A DNA stretch of 13,598 nt from Lachnospiraceae bacterium (GCA_017390645.1 JAFPAZ010000045.1:1-13598); one strand, 5' to 3'. Positions 6,702 through 13,598 are shown, counted from the stretch's first letter. Numbers and translations are program-made. The notes: a model not told the origin generated them from the sequence alone.

Positions 6702-7529
6702 ATGCTGGTAGAAGATAGAATGTTTGTTATGAATGAAGAAAAGAATCAACAGATAAAAATTTTGGTTGCGCAAAGCGACCAGGAGTTAATAGAAGAATTA
6801 AAAACAAATGGAAAGAAAAAAATGGAAGAGGTTTTTCATCAGGAGGTTTTGATTGCTTCAGTAAAGGATGGGCATGAATTGATTGAGGTAAATCGTTCTT
6901 TTGGACCGGATATTATATTGATGGATATTGTTCTCCCAAAATTAGATGGAATTGGTGTACTGGAACAATGGAATAAAAAGAAAGAAATAAGTCAGAAGGT
7001 TATGGTTTTTTCCGCAGTCACCACAAAGAGCATGATAGAAAGTGTATTTCATCTTGGGGTGGGATATTATTTAATAAAGCCGGCAAAATATGAGATAGTA
7101 TGGAAGCGAATGATTCAGATTATAGAACGAAACAGAGCAAGAAAAGAGGAGGAAAATAATAATTTTAGACATTATCAGTTAGAACAAAAGGTGACTGAAA
7201 TGATACTTGAAATAGGGATTCCTGCGCATATTAAAGGTTATCAATATATCAGGGAAGGTATTATGATGGCTGTAAAAGATGAAAATATGCTGAATTATAT
7301 TACAAAATTATTGTACCCCACCATAGCAAAAAAATATAAAACAACATCTTCTAGTGTAGAACGTGCCATTCGCCATGCCATTGACGTGGCATTTCATAGA
7401 GGGAAAATGGAAATGTTGGAAACAATGTTTGGTTATTCCATTCATTGCGGAAAAGGAAAACCAACCAATTCAGAATTTATTGCCCTGTTAGCGGATAGAA
7501 TTCGATTGGAAAAAAAGAATGCGTCCTAA
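6702..7529 (+). CDS. spo0A: Spo0A-family regulator, copy 2, receiver lacking the acid pocket
   Basis: A 275-residue paralogue of the preceding gene with the same layout: REC domain (about 17-140), charged linker (RNRARKEEENNN), then a Spo0A DNA-binding domain with [27 protein letters not shown] and [21 protein letters not shown]. In the receiver, phosphoacceptor D75 (LMDIVLPKLDG), S104 at the Thr switch position and K126 (YYLIKPAK) are present, but the two metal-binding acid-pocket Asp are Q24 and S25 (ILVAQSDQEL); D26 might partly substitute. In the recognition helix the usual SRVER is SSVER. The C-terminal domains of the two copies are about two thirds identical by eye, the receivers far less. 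ATG 6702 follows AGGAAAGGA at 6682-6690; Met codons at 6720 and 6729 are alternatives. With no promoter seen in the 30-base gap it is probably co-transcribed with copy 1. Confidence 0.92.
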   Translation: MLVEDRMFVMNEEKNQQIKILVAQSDQELIEELKTNGKKKMEEVFHQEVLIASVKDGHELIEVNRSFGPDIILMDIVLPKLDGIGVLEQWNKKKEISQKVMVFSAVTTKSMIESVFHLGVGYYLIKPAKYEIVWKRMIQIIERNRARKEEENNNFRHYQLEQKVTEMILEIGIPAHIKGYQYIREGIMMAVKDENMLNYITKLLYPTIAKKYKTTSSSVERAIRHAIDVAFHRGKMEMLETMFGYSIHCGKGKPTNSEFIALLADRIRLEKKNAS

Positions 7530-7598
7530 AATATTTTGTAAATTTGCAAGAGAATACTAGTAGATTCTGCTATCCCAAGAACAATGTTTTGACGTTTC

Positions 7599-7618
7599 AA
7601 AATGGAGTTTTCATTTTT
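7599..7618 (+). terminator. Weak terminator-like hairpin after the spo0A pair
   Basis: AAAATG at 7599-7604 can pair with CATTTT at 7612-7617 across a 7-base loop, running into a short T stretch. The stem is all A-T apart from one G-C pair and competes with another small stem at 7587-7602, so it is a poor terminator. It is the only candidate between the spo0A operon and the glgA promoter. Confidence 0.22.
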
Positions 7619-7761
7619 ACCTGGAAGGGAAAAATTTTGTATTTTTTGTTTCTTTTAAATGATAGAGGTTATATAAGCATTGCACATAAAAATGAAAAAA
7701 AATTGTGAACTTTTATTTTTTATTTTTCAATAGAAAAATGTTTATATTTGCTATGTTTTGT

Positions 7762-7769
7762 GCTATAAT
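7762..7769 (+). promoter_or_regulatory. Extended -10 promoter for glgA
   Basis: TATAAT at 7764-7769 is preceded by TG one base upstream (TGCTATAAT), the extended -10 form, and no good -35 hexamer is found at 16-18 bases, as is common for this class. Expected start near 7776. Confidence 0.55.
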
Positions 7770-7870
7770 AAGGTAAATTTTATATAAAAAAGATAAAGCA
7801 AGATGAACAGGATTTAAGTCCTCTATTTGATACAAGGAACACTTAAAAGTGATAAGCTCGGGAGGTAAGA

Positions 7871-9316
7871 ATGAAACGTGTGTTATTTGTTGCATCTGAA
7901 GGCGTCCCCTTTATAAAAACCGGTGGGCTCGCTGATGTAATAGGTGCACTCCCTAAAATGATGAATCGTAATGAATATGATATTAGGGTATTTCTTCCAT
8001 TTTACACCTGCATTTTTCAGGAATTAAGAGAAGAAGCAGAGCATGTAACCCATTTTTATATGAATTTTACAGGAAGAGATGAATATGTTGGCATCAAGAA
8101 ATTGATGTATGAAGGAATACAATTTTATTTTATTGATAACGAGTATTATTTTTCGGGAATGACTCCTTATACGAACATATATGATGATGTTTGGAAGTTT
8201 AGTTTTTTTTGTAAGGCGGTTTTATACAGTCTGCCGAAGGTTGAATTTAAACCGGATATTATTCATTGTCATGACTGGCAGACTTCATTAGTGCCGGTAT
8301 ATATTAAGAATGATTTGTCAAGTTATATGTTTTACCAGAAAATAAAAACGGTTCTTACGATTCATAACCTTGAATTTAAAGGTTGTTGTCGGATGGAAGT
8401 ATTGCGTACTATTTTAGGATATCCGGATGCGTTGATGAATAATGGTAATTTCGAGCTGGATGGTGGTGGTTCCATGTTGAAAGCTGGAATTGTATATGCG
8501 GATTATATTTCTACGGTTAGTGAAACCTATGCAAAGGAAATACAAACCCATTACTATGGAGAAAATTTAGCCGAATTACTGATTTCACGCAGCGAGAATC
8601 TTAGAGGAATTATTAATGGAGTAGATTATGGTATATACGATCCGGTACATGATAAATTTATTAAGGAGAAGTATGATATCCATACAGTAAATGAGAACAA
8701 GGGAAAGAATAAAGAAGAATTGCAAAGGCGTTTTGGTGTAGAAGTAAACAAAGACAAATTTGTGATAGGGTTTATTTCCAGATTAACAGAACAAAAAGGA
8801 ATTGATCTAATCCAACAGGTTATGAATGAAATTTGTATGGAAGATATTCAGTTTTTTGTTTTAGGTACAGGGGAAAGGCGGTATGAGGAGAAATTCCGTC
8901 AGTTTGCCAGCCAATATCCTGAAAATGTAGTGGCAAATATATGCTATTCCGAAGAACTTGCACACATGATGTATGCAGGCTGTGATGCGTTGTTAATGCC
9001 ATCAAGATTTGAGCCTTGCGGTTTATGTCAGCTTATGAGCTTCCGTTATGGCACCATTCCTATTGTTAGAGAAACCGGTGGATTAAAAGATACCGTTATT
9101 GATTATAACAAAAATGAGCAGGAGGGAAATGGTTTTTCATTTGCTCAGTATAATTCTTATGATATGTTATATGCGATTCGTCATGCTAAGATTGTTTTTA
9201 CAGCATATAAAGATTTGTGGCTGGAAATGATGAAGAAAGGAATGGCACTTGATTATTCCTGGGTGGCATCTGCCAGAAAATATGAAAAACTATATGATGA
9301 AATACTGGAAAGTTAA
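7871..9316 (+). CDS. glgA: Glycogen synthase (ADP-glucose type, GT5)
   Basis: A 481-residue glycosyltransferase of usual GlgA length, transferring glucose from ADP-glucose to the growing alpha-1,4-glucan. The N-terminal GT5 domain has the ADP-glucose-binding motif KTGGLADV starting at Lys16, then DIIHCHDWQTSLVP and KAGIVYADYISTVSETYA. The C-terminal GT-B domain has ISRLTEQKGIDLI and the catalytic region SRFEPCGLCQL with Glu381. ATG 7871 follows GGGAGG by 5 bases. It is transcribed alone: it has an extended -10 promoter and a strong terminator overlapping its own stop codon, and no other glg genes are in the window. Glycogen-like granulose accumulates before sporulation in several clostridia, so the position next to the spo0A pair may be meaningful, but it could be chance. 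Confidence 0.95.
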   Translation: MKRVLFVASEGVPFIKTGGLADVIGALPKMMNRNEYDIRVFLPFYTCIFQELREEAEHVTHFYMNFTGRDEYVGIKKLMYEGIQFYFIDNEYYFSGMTPYTNIYDDVWKFSFFCKAVLYSLPKVEFKPDIIHCHDWQTSLVPVYIKNDLSSYMFYQKIKTVLTIHNLEFKGCCRMEVLRTILGYPDALMNNGNFELDGGGSMLKAGIVYADYISTVSETYAKEIQTHYYGENLAELLISRSENLRGIINGVDYGIYDPVHDKFIKEKYDIHTVNENKGKNKEELQRRFGVEVNKDKFVIGFISRLTEQKGIDLIQQVMNEICMEDIQFFVLGTGERRYEEKFRQFASQYPENVVANICYSEELAHMMYAGCDALLMPSRFEPCGLCQLMSFRYGTIPIVRETGGLKDTVIDYNKNEQEGNGFSFAQYNSYDMLYAIRHAKIVFTAYKDLWLEMMKKGMALDYSWVASARKYEKLYDEILES

Positions 9317-9341
9317 GAAGTTTCGGCTTCTTAACTTTTTT
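9309..9341 (+). terminator. Rho-independent terminator of glgA
   Basis: A perfect 12-bp stem (9309-9320 with 9327-9338), loop TTTCGG, followed by T to 9341. The glgA stop codon at 9314-9316 lies inside the left arm. Confidence 0.92.
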
Positions 9342-9354
9342 AGTAAAATGATAT

Positions 9355-9411
9355 CAGGGTCCCAAGGTCGTTTTTTCATACTCCAATGAAAAACATGACT
9401 TTGGGATCCTG
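9355..9411. repeat. Long hairpin-forming inverted repeat between convergent glgA and rqcH
   Basis: CAGGGTCCCAAGGTC (9355-9369) pairs with 9397-9411 over 15 bases, the two non-Watson-Crick positions being G-U pairs in plus-strand RNA. The stem continues inside with GTTTTTTCAT (9370-9379) and ATGAAAAAC (9386-9394), apart from a bulge and two unpaired bases; loop 9380-9385. TTTATT follows on the plus side. It could be a second terminator for either strand, or a dispersed palindromic repeat unit. It is more GC-rich than its surroundings. Confidence 0.7.
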
Positions 9412-9473
9412 TTTATTGGAAAGTAAACTTGCATAACAGTCTTTCTATGATTAAGGCTATCAATAATAATAGG

Positions 9474-11222
9474 TTAATTATCTTCAATTAATTCAATTCC
9501 GCTAATATCAGGTTCGATTAGCATAGAATAGTTGGTATGATAAATTACGAATCCCGGTTTGCTGGCAGGTGGCCTTTTTAAATTCTTTTTCCTAGTATAG
9601 TCAATTTCCACCTTTGGTGCAGTTCTACCACTTGAGTAGTAAGCGGCAAGACGCGCAGCCTGTTCGTAAACGGAATCAGGAATTTCTTCTTTGCCCTCGG
9701 TTTTTAAAATAACATGGGAACCAGGCATTCCCTTCGAATGAAACCAGATGTCATTTCCGGTGGCAAAAGAAAAAGATAATTCATCATTTTGGAAGTTGTT
9801 TTTGCCAACATAGATATGGAAACCTTCTTTTGTCAGATAATGAAAAGGCTTACTTTTGGGTGCATTTTTCTTGCCCTTTGGTCCCTTTTTCTTTATATAT
9901 CCATAATCCATTAATTCCTGTTTTACCTGAATCAAATCTGTTTCTTGCAAGGCAATGTCCAAAGAAGTTTTTATGGAAAGTAAATGTTCTAATTCAGATT
10001 TTGACTCTACCGTAAGCTCTGTTAATGCTTCATAGGTTCGTTTTAATTTATTGTATTTTTCAAAGTATTTTTTTGCGTTGTCAATAGGAGACAGGGTAGG
10101 GTCTAAAGGAATGGTGATTTCTTCGTTGTTATAATAATTTATAGTGGTAAAAGAAGACTCTCCCTGGGAAATTTCATAACCATAAGTAGTTAATAGTTCT
10201 CCATAAATCTTATATTTTTCACGTTTTTGCGTATCCTTTAGCTGGGCTAATTGTAGATCATATTTTTTACTGGTACGTTCAATCGCGTTGGAAACAATTT
10301 TTCTTAAATCTGTGGATTTTTGACGAATTTTAGTAACCAGATTTTTTTCGTAATAATAATATTCTAAAAGCACAGATATAGAATCAAAGGTTTTCAAAGA
10401 TTCTTTAGGATAACTTAAAAATATGGTACTGGAAAATTCATTTGGTTTTCCGTTTTCCAGAAAAACACAAGGTTGAAATTCTTCTTTGGTAATACATTTT
10501 GCAAAGGAATCTAAAATATAAAATAAACGCTCTGATTTTTCCCTTGGCAATTCTGAAAGGGGAGTTCTTTCTTCCACCTCTGCACGATAGCAAAGTTCCT
10601 GGGCAAGTGCCGGACTGATACCTGAAAATGAGGTGTAAATTGCTTTTGCACAAGGCAGGGCAAGTGATGCTATATGGTTAAAAAAATAATCTTTGTTTAA
10701 GTCAAGCAGGCTGGTTTTTCCTTGGTTCGGAGGAAAGCTATAAGTTCTGCCAGGGAGCACTTCACGGACTGAACTGACAGCAAAGCCAATGTGTTTGATA
10801 CTGTCAATAATCATATCCTCATGGTCTGTGAAAATAATATTGCTGTGTTTTCCCATTAGTTCTAGGATGATTTTTTTCTGACAGATATCTCCCATTTCAT
10901 TTAGGTGCTCTATGGTAAAAATGACAATACGTTCCATTTGTGGCTGCTGAATAGAAATAATTCTTCCGTTTCCTATATGCTTGCGAAGTAACATACAGAA
11001 ATTTGGTGCACTTTGTGGATTGGATTTCTGAGAGTTACTCAGATATACAAAGGGAAGGGAGGCGTTTGCAGACAAAAACAAACGGTAATTTTCTTTGTTA
11101 TTTTTAATAATAAATACAAGCTCATCATTTTCCGGCTGATATATCTTATAAATGCGACCATTTAATATGGTGTGGTTTAATTCAGATACCACATTTGATA
11201 AAACAAATCCATCAAAAGCCAT
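9474..11222 (-). CDS. rqcH: RqcH/NFACT-family ribosome quality control protein
   Basis: A 582-residue protein, the usual length for bacterial NFACT proteins (long annotated as fibronectin-binding protein FbpA). In B. subtilis RqcH binds stalled 50S subunits carrying peptidyl-tRNA and adds C-terminal alanine tails that mark the chain for degradation. Seen here: NFACT-N domain starting MAFDGFVLSNVV, with MLLRKHIGNGRI at 77-88 and E97-R98 where B. subtilis RqcH has the essential D97-R98; a central helical and coiled-coil region (about 290-435); and the C-terminal NFACT-R domain with DIWFHSKGMPGSHVIL and IDYTRKKNLKRP. The start ATG at 11220-11222 is preceded on the minus strand by AAAGGAG (11232-11238). 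It faces glgA and is divergent from the M16C peptidase gene. A role in adhesion is not excluded, but ribosome rescue is the better-supported function. Confidence 0.92.
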   Translation of the reverse strand: MAFDGFVLSNVVSELNHTILNGRIYKIYQPENDELVFIIKNNKENYRLFLSANASLPFVYLSNSQKSNPQSAPNFCMLLRKHIGNGRIISIQQPQMERIVIFTIEHLNEMGDICQKKIILELMGKHSNIIFTDHEDMIIDSIKHIGFAVSSVREVLPGRTYSFPPNQGKTSLLDLNKDYFFNHIASLALPCAKAIYTSFSGISPALAQELCYRAEVEERTPLSELPREKSERLFYILDSFAKCITKEEFQPCVFLENGKPNEFSSTIFLSYPKESLKTFDSISVLLEYYYYEKNLVTKIRQKSTDLRKIVSNAIERTSKKYDLQLAQLKDTQKREKYKIYGELLTTYGYEISQGESSFTTINYYNNEEITIPLDPTLSPIDNAKKYFEKYNKLKRTYEALTELTVESKSELEHLLSIKTSLDIALQETDLIQVKQELMDYGYIKKKGPKGKKNAPKSKPFHYLTKEGFHIYVGKNNFQNDELSFSFATGNDIWFHSKGMPGSHVILKTEGKEEIPDSVYEQAARLAAYYSSGRTAPKVEIDYTRKKNLKRPPASKPGFVIYHTNYSMLIEPDISGIELIEDN

Positions 11223-11258
11223 ATTTCAATCTCCTTTCTGAGTTATCAATTTTAGGTG

Positions 11259-11455
11259 ATTGCGAAACTATAATATTTTATGTGAAAGTGATTCAAAAGT
11301 AACAAAACAATGCAGGCACGCTTTCGCTGCGTTCGGCTCGTAGCGGTACTAAATTCGCGACAAGTCGCTCATTAAGTACCGACGGCCGTCCAAGCACCTG
11401 CTTATGTATTTGTTTCTTTTGAATCACTTAATATAAGTTTTGTTAGTTTCGCAAT
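11259..11455. repeat. 197-bp inverted-repeat element (MITE-like or structured non-coding element)
   Basis: Nested inverted repeats: 11259-11270 with 11444-11455 (12 of 12), 11286-11299 with 11416-11429 (14 of 14), 11301-11306 with 11409-11414, and 11312-11316 with 11397-11401. The core is much richer in G and C than the flanks and holds a hairpin at 11325-11345 (7 bp with one G-U, loop TTCGGCT), a stem CGGTACT/AGTACCG (11344-11350 with 11375-11381) enclosing GCGAC/GTCGC, and the perfect palindrome GACGGCCGTC at 11381-11390. No reading frame and no clear target-site duplication were found. The form suggests a miniature inverted-repeat element or REP-type unit that may be present in many copies; a structured RNA is the alternative. 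Confidence 0.72.
11267..11296 (-). promoter_or_regulatory. Candidate sigma-A promoter for rqcH within the inverted-repeat element
   Basis: Read on the minus strand: TTGAAT (11291-11296), an 18-base spacer, and TATAGT (11267-11272). Matches are 4 of 6 and 5 of 6. The predicted start lies near 11260, about 38 bases before the rqcH ATG. Both hexamers overlap the left arm of the 11259-11455 inverted repeat. Confidence 0.4.
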
Positions 11456-11685
11456 TTCCTATTGTCAGTTTTTTTCGTAGAAACCGCCGTTTGAACAGTA
11501 ATAACGAAAAAGTCCATATGCTTAAGTATATCAAAAAAAGTAATTTATTAAAAGAGGAAAATGTGGTACAATAAAAAATAGGTTTTTTATTTTGAATGAA
11601 TTAAAAATCGGATAAAGTTTTGATTGAATACAGGGGCGTAAAAGTATACGTTGGTGTTTATAAAAAATAGAAAGGAAGATTAGAA
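11456..11685 (+). other. Upstream region of the M16C peptidase gene
   Basis: Non-coding and AT-rich. It contains a T-run (11469-11475), a 16-base near-perfect palindrome ATATGCTTAAGTATAT at 11516-11531, and the promoter at 11564-11572. Between that promoter and the gene lies an untranslated leader of about 105 bases in which I recognise no motif except the ribosome binding site AAAGGAAG at 11671-11678. Confidence 0.5.
11564..11572 (+). promoter_or_regulatory. Extended -10 promoter for the M16C peptidase gene
   Basis: TGG followed by TACAAT (11567-11572), 5 of 6 to the -10 consensus with the extended TG. The best -35 at 17-base spacing is TTTATT (11544-11549), which is weak. Confidence 0.45.
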
Positions 11686-13598
11686 ATGAAGTATAAAGAA
11701 GGACAAAAAATAGGAAAATATAAGATTCTTTCTGTGGAAGAGTTACCAGAGCAAAACGCAACAGGATACCGCTTGGAACATATGAAAACCAAAGCAAAAG
11801 TTGTAGTGATATCCTGTGAGGATAATAATAAGGTCTTTGGAATAGGTTTTCGAACACCGCCTAAGAATTCTACAGGAGTACCACATATCATTGAACATAC
11901 CGTATTATGCGGTTCTAAGAAATATCCATCGAAGGATCCTTTTGTGGAACTGGCCAAAGGCTCTTTGAACTCTTTTTTGAATGCCATGACGTATCCGGAT
12001 AAAACCATTTATCCAATTGCCAGTTATAATGACAAGGATTTTCATAATTTAATGGATGTATACCTGGATGCGGTGTTCCACCCTAATATCTATAAAAAAG
12101 AAGAAATATTTAAACAGGAAGGCTGGCATTATGAACTGGAAAATATGGATAGTGAACTAACTTATAATGGCGTAGTTTATAATGAAATGAAAGGTGTATT
12201 TTCTTCACCGGATGATCAGCTTACCAGAGCCATTATGAATTCTTTGTTTCCGGACACTACTTATGGTGTGGAATCCGGAGGGGATCCAAAAAATATCCCG
12301 GAACTGACTTATAATGATTTTATAGAGTTTCATAAAACCTATTATCATCCATCTAACAGTTATATCTATCTTTATGGTGATATGGATTTTGAAAAAGACT
12401 TGGAATATATTGATTCAGAGTATTTATCAGAGTTTGAATATCTGGAAATTGATTCAAGGATAGAAATGCAAAAGACATTTTCAGAACCGGTAGAATGCAG
12501 GGAATATTATTCTGTTTCTGACAAAGAGGAAGAAGAAACAGAATTCTACTATAGTTACAATGTAGTAATTGATGAGAGTGTGAATCAAAAATTATATCTG
12601 GCATTTCAGATATTGGATTATGCACTGTTATGCGTTCCGGGTGCTCCGTTGAAGCAGAAATTATTAGATGCTCAGTTAGGAAGTGATGTTGATAGCTTTT
12701 TCGACAACGGTATTTTGCAACCGATTTTCGGCATTAATATAAAGGGAGCAAAGAAAGAAGATGAAAACCGTTTTTATCAGGTGTTGGAAGAATCCATACA
12801 GGAACTTGTGGAAAAGGGAATTTCAAAGAGGAGCCTGATAGCAGCGATTAACAATTTTGAATTTAAGTATAGAGAAGCTAACTTTGGAAGATATCCTAAA
12901 GGTCTTATGTATATGCTGAAAATGTATGATTCCTGGTTGTATGAGGAAGAAAAGCCATTCTTACATTTGAATACGAAAGAGACCTTTGCATGGTTGAAAG
13001 AGCAGTTAGATAAGGGATATTTTGAAGAAATTTTAAATCAATATTTTTTAAAAAACCCACATAAGTCAAAAGTTGCTCTGGTACCGAAGATGGGGTATAA
13101 CGAAGAAATTGAGGCTAGGCAAAAAGAAGAATTACAAAAGAAAAAAGACAGCATGACGAAGGAGCAGTTAGAGGCACTTGTGGAGGACACCAAAGCGTTG
13201 AAACGATATCAGGAAGAGCCATCTTCCAAAGAGGATATAGAAAAAATCCCTTTGTTGTCTATTGAAGACATTGAAAAGAAAACACAAAAATTAGTAAATG
13301 ATGTGAAGGAACAGGCAGGAGTGAAGGTGGTATATCACCCATTGTTTACGAATGAAATTTCCTATATTAAACTTAGTTTTTCGATGGACGATTTTTCCAG
13401 GGAACAGATTGGCTATGCTACTATTTTAGAGGATTTATTGTTTGAGTCAGATACAAAGAATTTTTCCTACACAGAATTATCCAATGAAATCTTAATTGAA
13501 ACCGGTGGAATTGGCTTATCCAGCAAGGCATTTATGGATTATTCCAAGAAAAAAGAGAGAGTTTTATTTGAAGTAGGATGCAAATGCTTTGATAATAA
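11686..13598 (+). CDS. M16C-family zinc metallopeptidase (presequence protease/insulinase type), 3' end outside window
   Basis: The frame runs open from ATG 11686 to the window edge: 637 complete codons of a protein that is normally about 970 residues. The inverted zinc motif HxxEH is present as H67-I-I-E70-H71 in GVPHIIEHTVLCGS, and the third ligand is E167 in YNEMKGVF. The stretch PFVELAKGSLNSFLNAMTYP is characteristic of the M16C (PreP/Cym1/falcilysin) subfamily. These enzymes close two halves around a chamber and degrade short unstructured peptides. A long charged helical segment (about 470-525) marks the hinge between the halves. There is no signal peptide, so it is probably cytoplasmic. 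AAAGGAAG at 11671-11678 is the ribosome binding site. The substrate here is unknown. Confidence 0.93.
   Translation, partial: MKYKEGQKIGKYKILSVEELPEQNATGYRLEHMKTKAKVVVISCEDNNKVFGIGFRTPPKNSTGVPHIIEHTVLCGSKKYPSKDPFVELAKGSLNSFLNAMTYPDKTIYPIASYNDKDFHNLMDVYLDAVFHPNIYKKEEIFKQEGWHYELENMDSELTYNGVVYNEMKGVFSSPDDQLTRAIMNSLFPDTTYGVESGGDPKNIPELTYNDFIEFHKTYYHPSNSYIYLYGDMDFEKDLEYIDSEYLSEFEYLEIDSRIEMQKTFSEPVECREYYSVSDKEEEETEFYYSYNVVIDESVNQKLYLAFQILDYALLCVPGAPLKQKLLDAQLGSDVDSFFDNGILQPIFGINIKGAKKEDENRFYQVLEESIQELVEKGISKRSLIAAINNFEFKYREANFGRYPKGLMYMLKMYDSWLYEEEKPFLHLNTKETFAWLKEQLDKGYFEEILNQYFLKNPHKSKVALVPKMGYNEEIEARQKEELQKKKDSMTKEQLEALVEDTKALKRYQEEPSSKEDIEKIPLLSIEDIEKKTQKLVNDVKEQAGVKVVYHPLFTNEISYIKLSFSMDDFSREQIGYATILEDLLFESDTKNFSYTELSNEILIETGGIGLSSKAFMDYSKKKERVLFEVGCKCFDN

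Larger units (their letters stand above)
7530..7870 (+). other. AT-rich intergenic region between the spo0A pair and glgA
   Basis: 341 bases without a credible gene. It holds the weak hairpin at 7599-7618, several T- and A-rich runs (7630-7760), the glgA promoter at 7762-7769 and a glgA leader of about 95 bases. The leader contains small stems such as CACT/AGTG around 7840-7852, but I could not match it to a known riboswitch class. A short reading frame on the minus strand here has no supporting features. Confidence 0.6.

Noticed and set aside
7588..7594. 0A-like box TTTGACG (reverse CGTCAAA) between the spo0A pair and glgA
   Set aside because: One mismatch to the core, far from the glgA promoter (about 170 bases), and such 6-of-7 matches are common in AT-rich DNA.
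7776..7870. Riboswitch in the glgA leader
   Set aside because: Only small weak stems are visible and I could not match any known class; a covariance-model search (Rfam) would be decisive.
11531..12008. Minus-strand reading frames over the start of the M16C peptidase gene
   Set aside because: They are antisense to a strongly conserved coding region, span its promoter and leader, and have no family resemblance.
1..13598. tRNA or rRNA genes, CRISPR arrays, transposases, prophage or toxin-antitoxin genes
   Set aside because: Looked for on both strands; none supported by the sequence.

Overview
The window comes from a low-GC, spore-forming Firmicute of the class Clostridia, most likely a Lachnospiraceae-type gut anaerobe. 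This is inferred from the gene order dxs-tlyA-nadK-argR-recN-spoIVB-spo0A (typical of sporulating Clostridia), AT-rich codon use, strong AGGAGG-type ribosome binding sites, and the neighbouring glycogen synthase, RqcH and M16C peptidase genes. No species can be named from the sequence alone.

Layout. (1) 1-4495, plus strand: a tight housekeeping operon holding the end of dxs (isoprenoid precursor synthesis), tlyA (rRNA 2'-O-methyltransferase), nadK (NAD kinase), argR (arginine repressor) and recN (DNA repair). It ends in a strong terminator at 4508-4561. (2) 4578-7529, plus strand: sporulation block with spoIVB (forespore signalling protease) followed by two tandem spo0A-family response-regulator genes. 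A sigma-G-like promoter for spoIVB appears to be embedded in the recN terminator. The spo0A pair has its own consensus sigma-A promoter and a leader with two opposed 0A boxes, alternative hairpins and an 18-codon upstream ORF. (3) 7871-9316, plus strand: glgA with its own promoter and terminator. (4) 9317-9473: a convergent intergenic region with the glgA terminator and a long second hairpin. (5) 9474-11222, minus strand: rqcH, ribosome-associated quality control. (6) 11223-11685: a non-coding region dominated by a ~197-bp inverted-repeat element, followed by the promoter of the next gene. (7) 11686-13598, plus strand: the N-terminal two thirds or so of an M16C zinc metallopeptidase, cut by the window edge.

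The most interesting signal is the pair of Spo0A paralogues. Both keep a nearly complete Spo0A DNA-binding domain, but their receiver domains have decayed in complementary ways. Copy 1 has lost the phosphoacceptor Asp (now Asn), one acid-pocket Asp, the switch Thr and the conserved Lys. Copy 2 keeps the phosphoacceptor Asp and the Lys but has lost both acid-pocket residues. Neither looks like a conventional phosphorelay target, so entry into sporulation here may rest on a two-protein or phosphorylation-independent Spo0A switch. Whether a canonical third Spo0A exists elsewhere in the genome cannot be seen from here.
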